A stretch of DNA of 64,000 nucleotides from Paracamarosporium sp. OC-R06-R3 (GCA_019828545.1 JACVRA010000274.1:1-64000), one strand, 5' to 3'. Positions 1 through 12,795 are shown, counted from the stretch's first letter. Notes: generated by a model not told the origin, from the sequence alone. Numbers and translations are program-made.

Positions 1-20
1 ACCTCTTATCACGCACTCCC

Positions 21-78
21 ATATGCCTCTGCCTGGAGTACACCTAGCACAGACCTTTTGACTACCTGCGCCGATACA
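21..78. repeat. Dispersed repeat end (LTR-like), left copy
   Basis: From CATATGCCTCTGCC to CTGCGCCGATACA this stretch matches, in reverse complement, the sequence at about 32035-32094. The differences I see are C/T changes (for example CCTGGAGTA against CCCGGAGCA), as expected of RIP. The element may continue beyond the left edge of the window. The sequence to 483 is AT-rich and has no gene that I can support; it is the 3' flank of the ABC transporter gene. Confidence 0.6.
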
Positions 79-483
79 CTTTATAGTATAATTGTCAAGG
101 GCCAAAGGTAGCTAGCTTGGCCCTGATCATAGACGTGTGACAATGTGAGACAGTGATAGTAACAAGTGGCTTCAAAGGGTTCTATTGTAGAGTGAAGACG
201 AATCGCTAGGGATCTCCTTAGCGATTCCAGGACTATATATATCCTTTTGTCCTAGCTTGGGACGAACTGGAACTACCTGTTCGCATCTATCCAGATAGCG
301 GCCCTATCGGCCCGGCCTCTGACAATAATTTAGCATTAATTATATAATAACTTTATATAACTTATAGTCTAGTTTAGTTAAAGTAAAAAGCTAAAAGTAT
401 ATAAAGACTTACTTTTTCTATTACTTTCTAGTCTACCTGTCCCTGAGAGCGCTAGCCCTGAGTCTATATTCATAGCTTTACAG

Positions 484-3400
484 CTACAGCCCTTGCGATT
501 GAACTAGGGCATGATAAACGCCTTGCATCTGTAGCAGGGCGTCATGAGCCCCCTGTTCGACTAACCTCCCCTTGTCCAACACATAGATGATGTCCGCATG
601 TTGGACAGTCGCCAGTCGGTGAGCGATGGCGACAGTAGTGCGCCCTTGGCGCGTCGCTTCCAACGCAGTCAGAACGAGTTTCTCGCTACTGTTGTCAAGC
701 GCTGACGTGGCCTCGTCTAACAGCAGAATGGGACTGTCGCGCAGGAAGGCGCGAGCAATGGCGAGACGCTGCTTTTGCCCGCCAGAAAGCATACTGCCCC
801 CCGATCCGACTTGAGTATCGTAACCCTCGGGGAGGGAAGTGATGAAGTTGTGAATGTTGGCAGCTCGGCAGCTGGCGTGCAGTCGCTCCTCACTGACGAG
901 CTCGAATGCATCTTGACCAATCATCAGGTTTTCGCGAATCGTGCCCGAGAACACGGCAGGTTCTTGACTCACGAGTGAGATCATCTGTCGGTAGCTGTTC
1001 AGGTGAAGATCGCGAATATCGTGGCCATCCAATGTGATGCGACCATACGTAGGGTCGTAGAATCGCTCGAGGAGCGCCAGTAGTGTGCTTTTCCCACTGC
1101 CACTGCCGCCTACGATCGCAACAAACTTGCCCACCGGGATTTCGAGGTTGATGTGGCGCAGAACCATCGTTTGCGGACTGGAAGGGTACGCAATCGATAC
1201 ATTTTCAAATGCGATGTGCCCCTCGTTGTCCTCCCGTGATACTCGCTTCCCTCGCTGAGACCAGGAGTCTATCTCTGGCGTCCTTTCAAACAGCCGCTTC
1301 AACTCATGGGCAGCAAGTGCTGCCTTGCTCATATTTGGAGCAAAGTTGAACAGCGCGCCGGCAACTGCAGCTCCCCAGACTAGAGCAATAAGACATATAT
1401 AGTACTGCGTTAAGGTGTATTCTCCTCGGGCAAGCAGAAAACTTCCATACCAAAATGCCAACGCAGAGGCCAGGAAATTGATCCCCTGAGATGCTGCGTA
1501 AAGTGCAGAGGTGCGAAGAATAGGCCCCAGAGATTGGGCTGCTTGCGCTGCCAGGATCGTGCTATACCTGTGGAGCACATACCTCTCTAAGCCGGCAGAG
1601 GCGACAACCCGTATTGCACCAACGACCTCGCCCGCGTAGGCAGCGGCTTCCTCACCAGCCTGGCGGATCTTGCCGTCGAAGACCATGATGACCTTGAGTC
1701 GGACCCAACCAAGTCCAGCGAGAATGGGCACGAGCGGGAGGCAGAAGAGCGATAGCTTCCACGCGACGCCCAGGCCTACGCCCAGGGCCAGGGCAATGGT
1801 TGAGGAAAAAGTGACAATACTGCCAATGACAATCCCACTCAAGCCCATCAGATCAGTGGCACTGCTGCTCAGCTTTGATGCCATCCGGATGAGATCATGT
1901 GTCTTCTCATCGAAGTACCCGATGTTTTGACGAAGGATGGCCCGCAAAGTTGCATCGCGGACACGGCGGGCGAGTCTCTCAGTTGAAACTGCGAAGAACA
2001 CACCATTGAGCATGCCGACGATGAAGCCATAGATTCCTGTAATCGCAAATATCGACGTCCAGAACTCTGTGCTTCTCATCATTTCGTGAGCATTTGTGAG
2101 TGAGAATGCATTCAGCGTGTTCGCATACCAAATTGCTGGTATGATCAGATTGGCGCTGGCCAGTAAGGAAGTAACAATCCCTCCACAGAGGTACCATCGC
2201 TCTGGCCGGTTCAAATGTAGGATCATCCGTAGAGCACTCCAAACTGATGGCATACCATTCTGCATTGCGAGATCCTCGTCTGCGCTGCTCGTGGCTTTGA
2301 CAGACTCTACACCGTTTTCGACAAGTTCGTGCAGCTCTATATCGTCGAGGTCGTCGTCGCTGCTATAATCTTCCGTCTCTTCGCTGTAAGCTCGATCATC
2401 AGTGTGCGGTTCTGTCGTTGCGGTTCTCAGTTGATGCTTGTGGATGAGTTCTGCATAAAGTCCACGCTGTGCGAGCAGTTCGTCGTGGTTCCCTTGCTCG
2501 AGGACCTCTCCGGCCTGCATCACGACGATGTTGTCTGCATTTCGTATTGTAGATAGGCGATGTGCGATGACGATTGTCGTCCTGGTCCGAGAGGCAGACT
2601 CCAAAGCTTTTTGAATCACCTTCTCCGAGTGTGTGTCAAGTGCAGCTGTGGCTTCATCCAGCAGAAGTATCTTGGGGTCTGAGACAATCGCATGAGCGAT
2701 GGCTATGCGCTGGCGCTGTCCACCGGACAATGAGTGACCTTTCTCGCGGAGTTCGGTATCGTAACCCCGAGGCAGTGCCATGATGAAGTCATGTGCGTAT
2801 GCCGCCTTCGCAGCTGCAATCACACGCTCTCGATCCTCCTCATCATTGTTGGACATCGTTGCAGAGCTAATTAAGCCGTGGCGAATGTTTTCGAAGATTG
2901 TGGCGTTGAACAACGTCGGTTCCTGCCCAACATAGGCCATTTGCTTCCTCCACCAATACAGGTTCAGATCGGCCAGGTCGATACCGTCGACGCGTATCGA
3001 TCCCGCTGTGGGCTCGTAAAACCTCTCCAGTAGGCCCAGGATGGTACTTTTGCCACACCCAGAGAGACCAACCAAGGCGGTAGTCTTGCTAGCCGGTATG
3101 GAAATGGTAACGCCCTTCAATGCTTTGGTTTGCCTTCGAGAAGGATAGACGACCTCTACATTCTCGAGCTCGATGTTCCCTGTCAGTCTGTCGGGAATGA
3201 GTCCGGTGCTCGCAAATGGATCCATCGCAGACCGCCTATGGATGATCTTGAAGGTGGCACTGAGGCTGCTCATGCTGGCCACGAAACTCTCTAGGAGAGG
3301 AATGACACGAAGCATGGAAAAAGCACCGTTAACTACGGTGATCGTCGTGGCAACTACGGCTGCCACGTCAGAATCTCCTTTGCTGAGGAAGTACTTAGCA

Positions 3401-4518
3401 CCAGCCCAAAATCCCAGCGCATACGCCCAGTTAGGCATGCCGCTCGACCAGCCAAATGCCACTGCCATGTAGACGCGAGACTTGATACCGTATTTCTCAG
3501 CGCCACGAATGAACTTTTCATACTTTTCAGCCAATTGATTTTGACTGTTGGAAGCTACGACGTGCTTGATGTTCGAGATTGCTTCATGCGCAACGTTAGA
3601 GCCGACAGAGTAGAAGTTCTTGGAGATTTTGGAGTTTTTGACTGCAAAGCGCGAGCTGGACATAGTCACCAAGATCATGGCGACAAGAATGCTACAAAGG
3701 ATGAAAGCCAGCCGCGGGTTCATGATGAAGGCAATGGCGAATGCGGATAGAAAGTTGGCCGCCGCAGTGAGAGCAAGAGCCGATTTACTCGTCAGTCCCT
3801 CCTGCACTTCGATCATGTCCGAGGTAATGTGAGTTGTGAGCTGTCCAATGCTGACAGTGTCGAAAAAACTGATGTTTTGGCGCACGATTGCCTCCAGATA
3901 GGTCCTCCGCAGTCGACGCACAATTCGCTCGCCAGACCAGTAGAACCCAACCGTGCAAATATAGGATGAGACGAATTCAACGCCTGCAAGATATACAAAA
4001 TACCACGCAAAGTGATCAGTCCGGCCAAGCAGTTCTCCTGGTAATATGGATCCATCCGCGAAACCGACGAACGCTCCCGTCAATTCGCCAAAAAGTAGCT
4101 ATCGATTAAAAGGTCAGTCTTTCTGCTGCTTGTCTTGTTGGAAATGGGATGATTGAGAGAGGAGTGGACGGACAGATATGAATGGGTTCGCAGCTCCCGC
4201 AACAATACCAGCCATTGAGCTCAACACAATGACCATTTTGTCCCGTTTTGTGGCATACGGCCACAGAGAGAACTTCTGGTGATTGCGAGTAGATGGAAGT
4301 CCATTGAGTTGACGATCAAGAATGGCCCTTTCTTGCTTGCTGAGCGCGACACTTTGCTTCTCATCAACGGCGTCCCACTCTGGTAGAGCGGGACTCTCGT
4401 CATCGTCCTCGCTCATGGGACGCAACGGGATGTACTCGTCTTCATTCTTGTCCACGAGATGTAGTGGCGTGTTCTCATCATCACTGTCCATTGAGTATCG
4501 TTGCAAACTTCGAGGCAT
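484..4518 (-). CDS. ABC multidrug exporter, full-size (ABCB/MDR type)
   Basis: ATP-driven export pump of the plasma membrane, probably moving the cluster product or a toxic compound. Exons are 4174-4518 and 484-4098; the 75-nt intron (4099-4173) joins NPFIS to LLFGELTGAF, the usual place of the first transmembrane helix. The protein has 1319 residues in the order TMD-NBD-TMD-NBD. NBD1 has Walker A GLSGCGKST near residue 459, signature LSGGQRQR and Walker B ILLLDEATAALD. NBD2 has GGSGSGKST near residue 1112, LSGGQKQR and ILLLDEATSALD. A very acidic linker (SSDDDLDDIE) separates the halves and the N-terminus is acidic and cytosolic. All catalytic motifs are present, so it should be active. The length is normal for the family. 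Three ACAGTCA/TGACTGT sites lie just upstream. Substrate cannot be read from sequence. Confidence 0.95.
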
Positions 4519-4620
4519 GGCGGAGACGCACTCACAACAAACATCTCAGCCTTACTCTGCTCTACTTCTCACCCTCTAAATGCGCGAATGACAAACACGG
4601 GAGCTGCGACTGTACGCGGA

Positions 4621-4770
4621 ACAGTCAGAAATAAGACATGACCTCCTTGACATGCAGAGTCGTCAGAGCCGAGCTATGTTCGGGTAATAAGTAGTCAGAT
4701 GCTTAGTGCAAAGGTCATCAGCTACCCCACATGCGGTCGCGGCTGACTGTTCAACACATGTTGACAGTCA
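4621..4770. promoter_or_regulatory. ABC gene promoter with three ACAGTCA/TGACTGT sites
   Basis: ACAGTCA at 4621-4627, TGACTGT at 4744-4750 and ACAGTCA at 4764-4770; the last two form an inverted pair 13 bp apart. They lie 103-252 bp upstream of the ABC transporter ATG (4518). The same heptamer is found upstream of most genes of the left block, which encodes its own bZIP regulator. Binding is inferred. Confidence 0.5.
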
Positions 4771-6107
4771 GAGTTGCCCACTATCCGCCCGGGATCGCTA
4801 AAGCGGGATTTTTCCGGATAATCCCTACTTAAGGAACTTTGCTTGACCGCTGTTTAGCAACTAGTCGTAATCTAGGCACTCGACCTAGCCTTAAGCGACG
4901 ACGGAAGTCGATCGTTCATAGCCGATGCAGATGTGCCACGTATCATGCTGTTTCAAGATCTTCCGTCGCTCCTTCGAGCTGGACTTGAAGCTCGGCGCAC
5001 TAATGCGAGCGTGTTTACGTAGTCCTACAGCAGGGCTTGCCTCAATCAACCATCGACCTTTGTTTGACACACCGTGCTTGCTTGATTGACTTTAGGCCTG
5101 TTTGATTGACCGCTAAATCATCAAATCATTAGATAATAATTGATGATGGATTGTTAAGCTCTACGCCTACTGGCTGTATACCCCTCCTAGGGCTTACTAC
5201 CCCCTGCCTCGGGTTTAGAGGCGATTGGTTAGAGGCGATTGGTTAGAGGCGATTGGTTGAGACCTAGCACGACCGTTGATTGACGGCCTTCTGAGTCGAT
5301 CAATCTAACAAACATTGACGAAAATGTTTATTTGATGCGAGCCCTGTCCTACAGTATCTCACTTGCATACAAGAAGCCGCCTGCATGTGTGCAATATAGG
5401 TGAGAGCAGACAGGGTGCAAGGCGAGGGACCGTACGCGTGCATTACCGGAAGCCGCCGGTCTTCACGATCCTAGACCTGGCTGGATATGAGGGCCGCGCA
5501 AGGCCGGCCGATGGGTCTTCTCATGTCCATATGTGCAGTCTCTGTCTTATTGTGCATCCAGGAAACGCGCAAGCTACGCTTTGACTAGTTCACAGGGCAT
5601 CGGAGTGCTCTGTGTATCGGAGCGCGGTGATGGGTTTGAGCCTTGCATGATGCTCACGTGACGTTCCTCGAATTCATAAATACAACTATAGAACTGCGGC
5701 CAGTGCGGGCCAAAGCTGGAGGCGACTTCTCAGTATCCAGATCGCGCAACAGGGAAGGCCTGACTGAGCTGCGCACCCTTCACGTGCTACCACTAATTTG
5801 AACTGCTTTGGTCTGTATGAGCTAGATTTTAGGGGGGCAAAGGCTCGCGCTTGATGCGTAGAGAGCGCGAGACACTGATAACGATGGAGACGGTGCTGAG
5901 CGAAAGTTATTCCCAGATTCAGTGGCACTGCTCGAAGAGCGTGTCCTAGAAATGCTGATCCTATACACTCCTTATTGTGGCAGCGTAGCAAGACATCCAC
6001 ATACATTTGGAAAAGCACATATGCTTGCAGTAATGCGAGGCTAAGCCACGGACATAGGCAGTCCATTTCGCCCACGATGTTGTATCTAGTCTATATCAGG
6101 TCTGAGC
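4771..6107. other. Gene-free spacer with a 14-bp tandem repeat
   Basis: Spacer between the ABC gene promoter and the 3' end of the first ATP-grasp gene. I see no supportable gene. It contains three perfect head-to-tail copies of ttagaggcgattgg (5215-5256) and scattered AT-rich, relic-like sequence near 5100-5160. Confidence 0.6.
5215..5256. repeat. 14-bp tandem repeat, three copies
   Basis: Unit ttagaggcgattgg at 5215-5228, 5229-5242 and 5243-5256, followed by a diverged start of a fourth copy. Function not evident. Confidence 0.9.
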
Positions 6108-8162
6108 CTAAGAGATTTCTATATGAAGCTCGTTTCGAATCTCAGTCGCTAACTCAAGGAGATGTAGTCGACTTTGTCTCGAGAAGATGTGTAAGTAAGA
6201 CACGAAGCTGTTTGCTCCAGTAGACTGATGGCGCAATTGATCGCCCTTTTTCGCAAAAGTGCGATGCTGAGACACATGCTTGGCTAGGTCTGGCCGCCGC
6301 TGTAACAGTTCTTCCGTGATGTTACCCGACTCCCAGATGCCCTTCTTTGGTGGGTCCCAATCGGCAATGATCCACACTTTATCGGCGTGGTATTGAGCTC
6401 CATCGCGATACGGCTGCGAAAGCGCGTGTACCCATTCTGAGGCGTTGCGAAGCTTTGTGACGAGCAAGAGGGCCCAATAGTCGACACCCCACGTGGCCTC
6501 GATGAAGTCGCAAGTGTCGCCGCCTGGAGGCCGGGTGTTGATCTCTATGAGCCATGACTCTGCGGGCTTACCATTGTGGTCTTGACGTGGCTCAAGGGAA
6601 GGGATGCCCCGTGAATTGAACCGCCATTCGACCAAGGAGTTTTCAATGCGAGCCTCGCAGTGGTAGATCCCGTTGCGGAAACCGAGGCGAGTCATAGACC
6701 CTAGGACGGCGTCGTACACAGCTCGTTGTTCGGCCTCGGGGAGTTGAGATGGGAAGAGATAGTCGAGCTCGCCAAAGGAGGTCGAGCCGCCATCGGCGTT
6801 TTTGGGAGTCTCATCACCGATATCTACTCTTAATCAGCTTGTGTTACGAGAAGGAGTGAACAATGACATCATACCCCAGAAACACACTTCGCCATCATAC
6901 AAGACGAAGTTGATATCGACTTCAGGACCACTGCAGTAATGCTCCATGACAAATTCGGCGCCGTGGCTATCGGATCTCATGCGGGGAGCGGCCTGTTCCA
7001 GCTGTTCGATGTCGTCCACCTTGAACACCAGCTCCGACGCCCATCCACGACACGGCTTGATGATGAGCGGCCACGGCAAGTCCTCCGTCCTCGCGATATG
7101 CAAAGCTTGGTCTACACTTGATGCGGTGTAGGACTTGCGGCCTTCAGAGAGACTGGTCTTGAATTTGTCCGTCGCGACCTCGTACGCAGACAAGGGTTCG
7201 TGGGACAAGCCAAGCTGTTGTGCGGCAGTCGAGACAGGGACATGGTAGCTCTCATACGCGTTGAGGAGTCCGTCTGCCGATCTGCCAGAGTCTTGCTCAT
7301 ATTGCTTGACTGCGGAAACGATTCTCGCGGGGAATTCGGCATCATATCCACATTGGATGGGAATGAAGTGGTGATACCAGTGGCTGAGTTCGGGTTGCTG
7401 CTTGAGAGCATGGCCCTCCTCTGCGAGGACCACGAGATCGATACCCAGAGACTTGGCCGTCTCATAGAGTTGCCACGAGCAAGCACCGCCAAAGGGAAAG
7501 CCGAGCCCACCCTCCACCATGAATAGCAATTGCCGCTTCAGGCCGGTGAGCAGGAGCGGCAGACTCAGGCGCTTCTCCAGCTCGCGTTCGAGTGCTGTCC
7601 AGGCGTCGGCCATGGACACCACTGACAGCGGGCTCAGACGAATGGCGCCCGCGGCGGTGCGGAAGAGTGTCGACAGAGAGGTGGATGCTGTCCACGATTC
7701 GTCCGTGTACAGTTGCAAAGGCTCTGCGAGCGCCACCGTCGCCTCGACATTGTCGACATCGTGCATGCGCTTGGGCACAATGTCCGCGCGCACGATGTTG
7801 CCATGTCCTCGCGGGGCGATCAACGTGATGGCTTGGGGAGCGTGTGTGGTGGTGGTGCGCTGGAGTGTGTCGACGAGGAAGTCAAGACTTCGACGTCCAA
7901 TTACACCTTCAGCCAGCGCAACTCTCTCGCCTGTACCCTTCTGATCCGGATCCTCGAGGGAAATGGAAATGCCTCTCGTCGTCAACGCACCAACGTCCGC
8001 GACATGCTCGTCAGCATTGGTGATGGCCTCGATGGTGATATTCGCCCACTGATAGAATCGCGGCTTATGGGCGGCGACACTCCAAGTGATCTTCCACCGC
8101 CTCTCCCGCTCCCCATGAGAGCCCCCTTCCTCCCGACAGACAATCTGCGCAGTCCTACTCAT
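6108..8162 (-). CDS. ATP-grasp amino-acid ligase (carnosine-synthase/BacD-like), copy 1
   Basis: Exons 6875-8162 and 6108-6823; intron 6824-6874 (51 nt, phase 1). The start is the ATG of MSRTAQIVC; the frame stays open upstream, but the divergent partner starts at the matching place. 667 residues. The C-terminal half is an ATP-grasp domain: the ATP-binding lysine lies in IIKPCRGW (K369), then EHYCSGPEVDINFVLYDGE (residues 407-425), then the magnesium-binding ExN in LIEINTRPPGG (E523, N525). The N-terminal 300 residues are a family-specific substrate or pre-ATP-grasp region. Such enzymes activate a carboxylate as acyl phosphate and join it to an amine, typically making dipeptides or amides. 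No signal peptide, so cytosolic. It is paralogous to the divergent gene at 8486, with the intron at the same codon and phase. Substrates unknown. Confidence 0.88.
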
Positions 8163-8485
8163 CGTGATGACTCGGTTCGGTGGGAGATGGAGTAGACAGA
8201 TTCGGCGACCGCGGGAAATGCAGACTACAAAAGTCTTGCTGCCGACCGTGAGTTGTTGGTGGAAGCACGGAGCACAGTCAGCCCGCACAGTCAGCCTGCA
8301 TGGGCAGAAGCGATTCCGGCGCAACACCATGATTTACAACACAAATATTACTACAGGACAACGGGGACGGCGTGGTCTTCCATTCAATTTCGTTCGACTC
8401 GCCGTCCGGAGCAGCATACAGGAGGCCATACAGGAGAAGCGTGCAACAAAGAAACCTTAGCTACGACCAGTCCCTGCGCTGCACC
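8163..8485. promoter_or_regulatory. Bidirectional promoter of the two ATP-grasp genes
   Basis: 323 bp lie between the two divergent ATGs. Two copies of ACAGTCA sit 6 bp apart (8274-8280 and 8287-8293), near the middle, so one pair of sites could control both genes. Confidence 0.55.
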
Positions 8486-10503
8486 ATGTCGTGCCTGATC
8501 GTCCTCCAAAGCGCAGATGGTTCCGAGGCGTCGTGGAAGGCGTCGTGGACGGTGCTGCCCGTGAAGAATGCCGACCAGTCCTTCCAGTCCGCCGACGTGC
8601 TATTCCAGCGCTTGTCAGCTCCAGCCAACTTCACATTGCCCGAGCACTCTTTGCGTTGTTACATAGAGGACCCCGATCGTGGCCGACTGGAACTCCAAGC
8701 GGCTACATTGGGCCATCCCCACGCCCTGGAATTTCTGGTCGATACTCTAAAGGCCACGACTCAATCACTGAACGCTGGCCAGACAGCGATCAAATTGGTC
8801 GCTCCGGCTCATGCAGGCAATATCGCCCGAGCCGACATCGTGCGTCAGCGGATGCAGGACATTGACTATGTCGAAGCCGTGGCCACTTTGGCCCAGCCCC
8901 TTCAGCAGTACGATGGGCAATCGTTCTCCGACACTGATGACCTGGTCACTCTGACAAAGCACTCTGCCGGGGTCATACGCCTGCGTGCCAACTCCCCTTC
9001 TGTATTGGACACCCTTTCCGTCCTCGAAAGCGAACTGTTCAATCGATTGCCAAGCCGTTTGACTGTCCCCGGCCTCTGCAGACGCACTTTAGCATTCTTA
9101 GAAGGTAGCGAGTATCTTCCAGACACGGGTGGTTGTGCAACACAATTCTACAGTGCCGCAATAGCGTTAGGCGTCGACGTTATAGTGCTTGGCGTCGAGG
9201 GCCATTGGCTACAAGGTCCGGAGTACAGCCACTGGCGGAAGGCTTTCATTCCCGTTGAATTTAGCCATGACGCAGCCTTCCCATCAAGAATTGTCGCGGC
9301 TGTCAAGAAATCGGGTGAGCCAGTTGAGGCTCTGCTCACCTCCTTTGATAGTTACCAAGTTGCCGTGAGTCAGGCTGCTGCCGAGCTGGGTCTTCCCCAC
9401 GAGCCTACCGCTGCCTACCAAGTTGCCACGGACAAGTACCAGCTGAGTGCCGTCGAGGGTCGGAAATGCTTCCTTGCCACTGGAATCGAGGATCTGATTC
9501 AAACCGCACTGACCAAGGACGTCACGTGGCCTGCGATCGTCAAACCCTGTCGTGGTTGGGGTTCTGAGTTGGTCTTTCGGGCCGATAGCGCGACGCAACT
9601 TGTGGCGTGGGCCAAAACGATCAACCCTGCCACGAGTCACGGAGCACAATTCGTAATTGAACCGTACTGTGATGGCCCAGAGGTGGACATCAATTTCGTC
9701 CTATACAATGGTGAACTTCTCTTTTGGGGTAAGGCTACATCGCTCCTCTACCAGTCGCAAAGCATGCAGGCTCACATTAAACAGAGATTGGAGACGAGAA
9801 TCCAAAAGGTGCCGAGGATGGGTCCGATTCGTTCCACGAACTCGACTGTGTCTCACCTTCAGCACTGCCCCAAAAAGAGCAGCATGTCTTGCGCGATTCA
9901 ATTGTGAAGACTTTGCTGGGGGTGGGCTTTAAAAATGGTATATACCACTGCGAAGCTCGAGTAGCCGACTCCACCCAAGAATGGCGCAAGAACGAGTCCG
10001 GCGCACCCGTGCTGCTACCTCGCTGCGAGCCAACCACGAAGCCACCCTCCTGCTTTCTCATGGACTGTAATATCCGGCCGCCAGGTCTGAACTCCAGCGA
10101 TGTGGTCGAGACCACCTGGGGTGTGGACTATTGGGCTTTGCTAATTGCCATACCACTGCGCGAGGAGCAGCGGGTTCGGGCTTTGTCGCAGCCATATCGT
10201 AACGGCCCACAGTACTTTGCGGACATGATCTTTGTCTCTGCCGCGTTTGATGCCTCTAAGCAAGGCATTTGGCAATCCGGAAATGTAACAGAGGAACTGA
10301 AAGAACGACGTCCAGATCTGGCGAAATACATCTCAAAGGCCTTGACCTACAAGAAGAAGGGAGATAGAATCCCCCATCCTTCTACAGGCACAAACACATT
10401 CGTCGCATACTTGAACATCTTCTCCCGCGAGAGTCGAGAGCATGTTTTGGATATTGCGACCCAGGTGAGGAAAGAGATCAGCAAAAGCATTGAGATCTCC
10501 TAG
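8486..10503 (+). CDS. ATP-grasp amino-acid ligase (carnosine-synthase/BacD-like), copy 2
   Basis: Exons 8486-9728 and 9785-10503; intron 9729-9784 (56 nt, phase 1) at the same place as in copy 1. The ATG is preceded by CACC. 653 residues. Motifs run parallel to copy 1: VKPCRGWGSEL (K353), EPYCDGPEVDINFVLYNGE (392-410), FWEIGDENP after the splice, and LMDCNIRPPG, where the metal-binding acid is Asp508 instead of Glu, with Asn510 kept. The change is conservative, so activity is likely. Divergence from copy 1 is spread along the whole length, so this is an old duplication with presumably different substrate choice, for example successive coupling steps. The spacer to the dioxygenase gene (10504-10921) holds the facing 3' ends and nothing else that I can see. 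Confidence 0.88.
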
Positions 10504-10921
10504 ACCTCAAAGCATGCGCAGCTCTTGTTAAGGGAACATTCCGCTTAGATCTAGACCTGAGCCAATAGTAAAGGTATACATGTTACGATTACATCTGGAG
10601 TGTTGTCACGATTACATTCGGCCGAAGGAAGGCCGGCTCTACATGCAGGTTGATATCATCGTCCTTGGTGAAGATCAAGTCAGAATATGAACCAGCCTAG
10701 GAATGACCACTCCGCGATGCATCATTGTCAATTGCTCAATTTCACCTTCGTCACGGACAACTTGCTATGCATGGAAATACGGGCAACCGCATTCTTTGGG
10801 GGCATCAAAGGTGGCAGCACCGATTAACGGCATGACTCAAGCGATAGAACAGTATCACATTCGATGCGCAACTACTTGGTTTTCCTCCACAACAATGACA
10901 GATACATCTGAATCAAAGTCT

Positions 10922-12287
10922 TTAATGACCAAGGTCTTCCGTACGTGATTTCGAATTTGGATCCAAATATGGTTTCTCGCCAATACCCAATGCTCTCTTA
11001 CCTTTACGAGGTCCAAGATGATCATAATCCCATGTCACACAATGGAATGTGCTCCGGTTGTCCCAGAGAACTGTAAGATGACTCAGCACCAGAACAAATA
11101 TACATGTATTGTCCGTTCAAATGGGACTTACCGAGATCGTTGGGATTGGAGTATTTGATCCTGACCGTTGTATCATGGTTCTTGTACAGAATGCTGATGA
11201 CCCAGTCGAGCAGCATCTGGCTCTCTTCTGATGCAAGATCCTTGATCGATATCGTGTTCTGGCCCAGGGCATAAATCGACTTCCATCCCGTCACCGGATT
11301 CGTTCGCACAAAGGGCTGTTCGTGTCGGAAGTAAAGCCCGGAGTTTTGAGGACAGCCACGCTCTTTGGCGTACAGATTGGGGTTCTCTGCTCGCACTGCG
11401 TCCTCTAATGACTGTATCAACATGTCAGTAGACCCACAAGACAACATGCCTAGTGGATAGAATGTGCCGTCGCACGTACCGGGCTTCCGTTGATGATCGT
11501 AAGGCTCTCAACGAACTGCTGCATGGGCTTAGAGAGACGATCGTAAAGCTGACACATTGGTGTTAGTTTGCGGTCAGCAGATCGCCTTCTGTCACTTACC
11601 TCGCATCCGGATGCAAACATGGTGTCTATGCACTCCGCGTTAGCCTGCAAGCTTCGAGTGGAAATCTGGGGCACTCAATGTACATACCTCCTCCAGTCTC
11701 CGGAATTTCTGGTACGATAAAGGCGGAATAATCGCCTGGAACAGCCTCAAAGCCCACATCTGAGTGCCAGTTGTTGTGTGATTGGCTTTTTTTGCTGTTG
11801 TACAACTTCTTGCGATCATCGGAGCTGACGCAATTAATCTGGTTGTCCTCCTCCAGACCCTCCCTGGCGCTGTTGAACACTGGGTGGATGTGAAGCCCGC
11901 ACTCTTCTGGTCGCCCAGTCAGCTCGCCAAGCCTGAGAGCTATCTTTTTCAGCATCTCATTGTCTACGTCGTCCTGAGCTCGAAAGACGACGACTCCACG
12001 CTGCGAGACTGCCCGGGGGTGTCAGTGCTTGCACTGCATATCGTCTTCGACTAGTGTTTCTACTCACCAGTTATGGCCAAGTCTCGGATGAGCTCATCGC
12101 TGTTTGGAGCGTTCATCCATTCGGTGATACTGGCTTTCGGATATTCTCTACCCAGAAGAGATGTAATATCAACATACTCAACCCCATCAAGGGCACCAGA
12201 CAATTTCATAGGCTCTTTGAGCCGAGAGTAGGGCCCTCCGCCTAGAGGGGTTGCTTTTGGCGCTTCTCCTTCAAGTAACCACCCCAT
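10922..12287 (-). CDS. TauD/TfdA-type Fe(II)/2-oxoglutarate dioxygenase
   Basis: Six exons: 12068-12287, 11688-12008, 11600-11625, 11548-11480, 11132-11411 and 10922-11070, joined by introns of 51-74 nt with good GT-AG ends. The product has 354 residues; the start is the ATG of MGWLLEGEAP. The iron ligands are H155 and D157 in NNWHSDVGFE and H315 in NRSTFHCVTWDY; the 2-oxoglutarate-binding arginine is R327 in HLGPRKGKR. The tail reads DPNSKSRTEDLGH. This family hydroxylates or desaturates small molecules such as taurine, sulfonates and amino acids. All catalytic residues are present, so an active cytosolic tailoring enzyme is expected. A 26-nt micro-exon (11600-11625) makes automatic models likely to fail here. 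Substrate unknown. Confidence 0.88.
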
Positions 12288-12795
12288 TGCGGACAATGTA
12301 TTTTTTTTTTCTTCTCGTGCTTGATGGCTGTAGGATCAAAGTACCAGAAGGATAAATACTTGGAGGGCAAGTGAAGTTCACGCTCAATGACTACTTACGC
12401 GGGTTCATATCCCTCTGAGAGGCCGAATAATCGGAAGTCTACCCCATGACGAGATGTTGGGTCATCATCGTCAGTATCGCTTAGTGCCTGACTCAGTGCC
12501 CCAGACCCATGTCGCCGAGAATGACCCGACAGTGCTTCGTCGTTGACTCAACCAAAAATCACCTTACTCCAGCTCTGAACACTGATGGATCTTACGAGAA
12601 GGTGACGATATGACACGAGTCAGGTCATAGATGGCTCAACAGGATTCTCTCGCAGCCCCCAATGACAGCCAGAGTATGTTGGACCTTTGGTTCACTGCAG
12701 TGGCGATGGACTTCAGCGCATGGTTGCTCTGTTCGTGCACTCTTTGATAAATCACGACTCAGAAATGATGATTCTTGTAGCTGTCGACTATTCGC
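12288..12795. promoter_or_regulatory. Dioxygenase gene promoter with two TGACTCA sites
   Basis: The upstream region of the dioxygenase gene carries the AP-1-type site TGACTCA at 12489-12495 and 12544-12550 rather than the ACAGTCA form found elsewhere in the block. Both share the TGACT core. A long T tract lies just upstream of the ATG. The rest is the 3' flank of the aminotransferase gene. Confidence 0.4.

Noticed and set aside
484..4083. Many plus-strand open frames opposite the ABC transporter gene
   Set aside because: Shadows of the real coding strand; no motifs, no splice logic.
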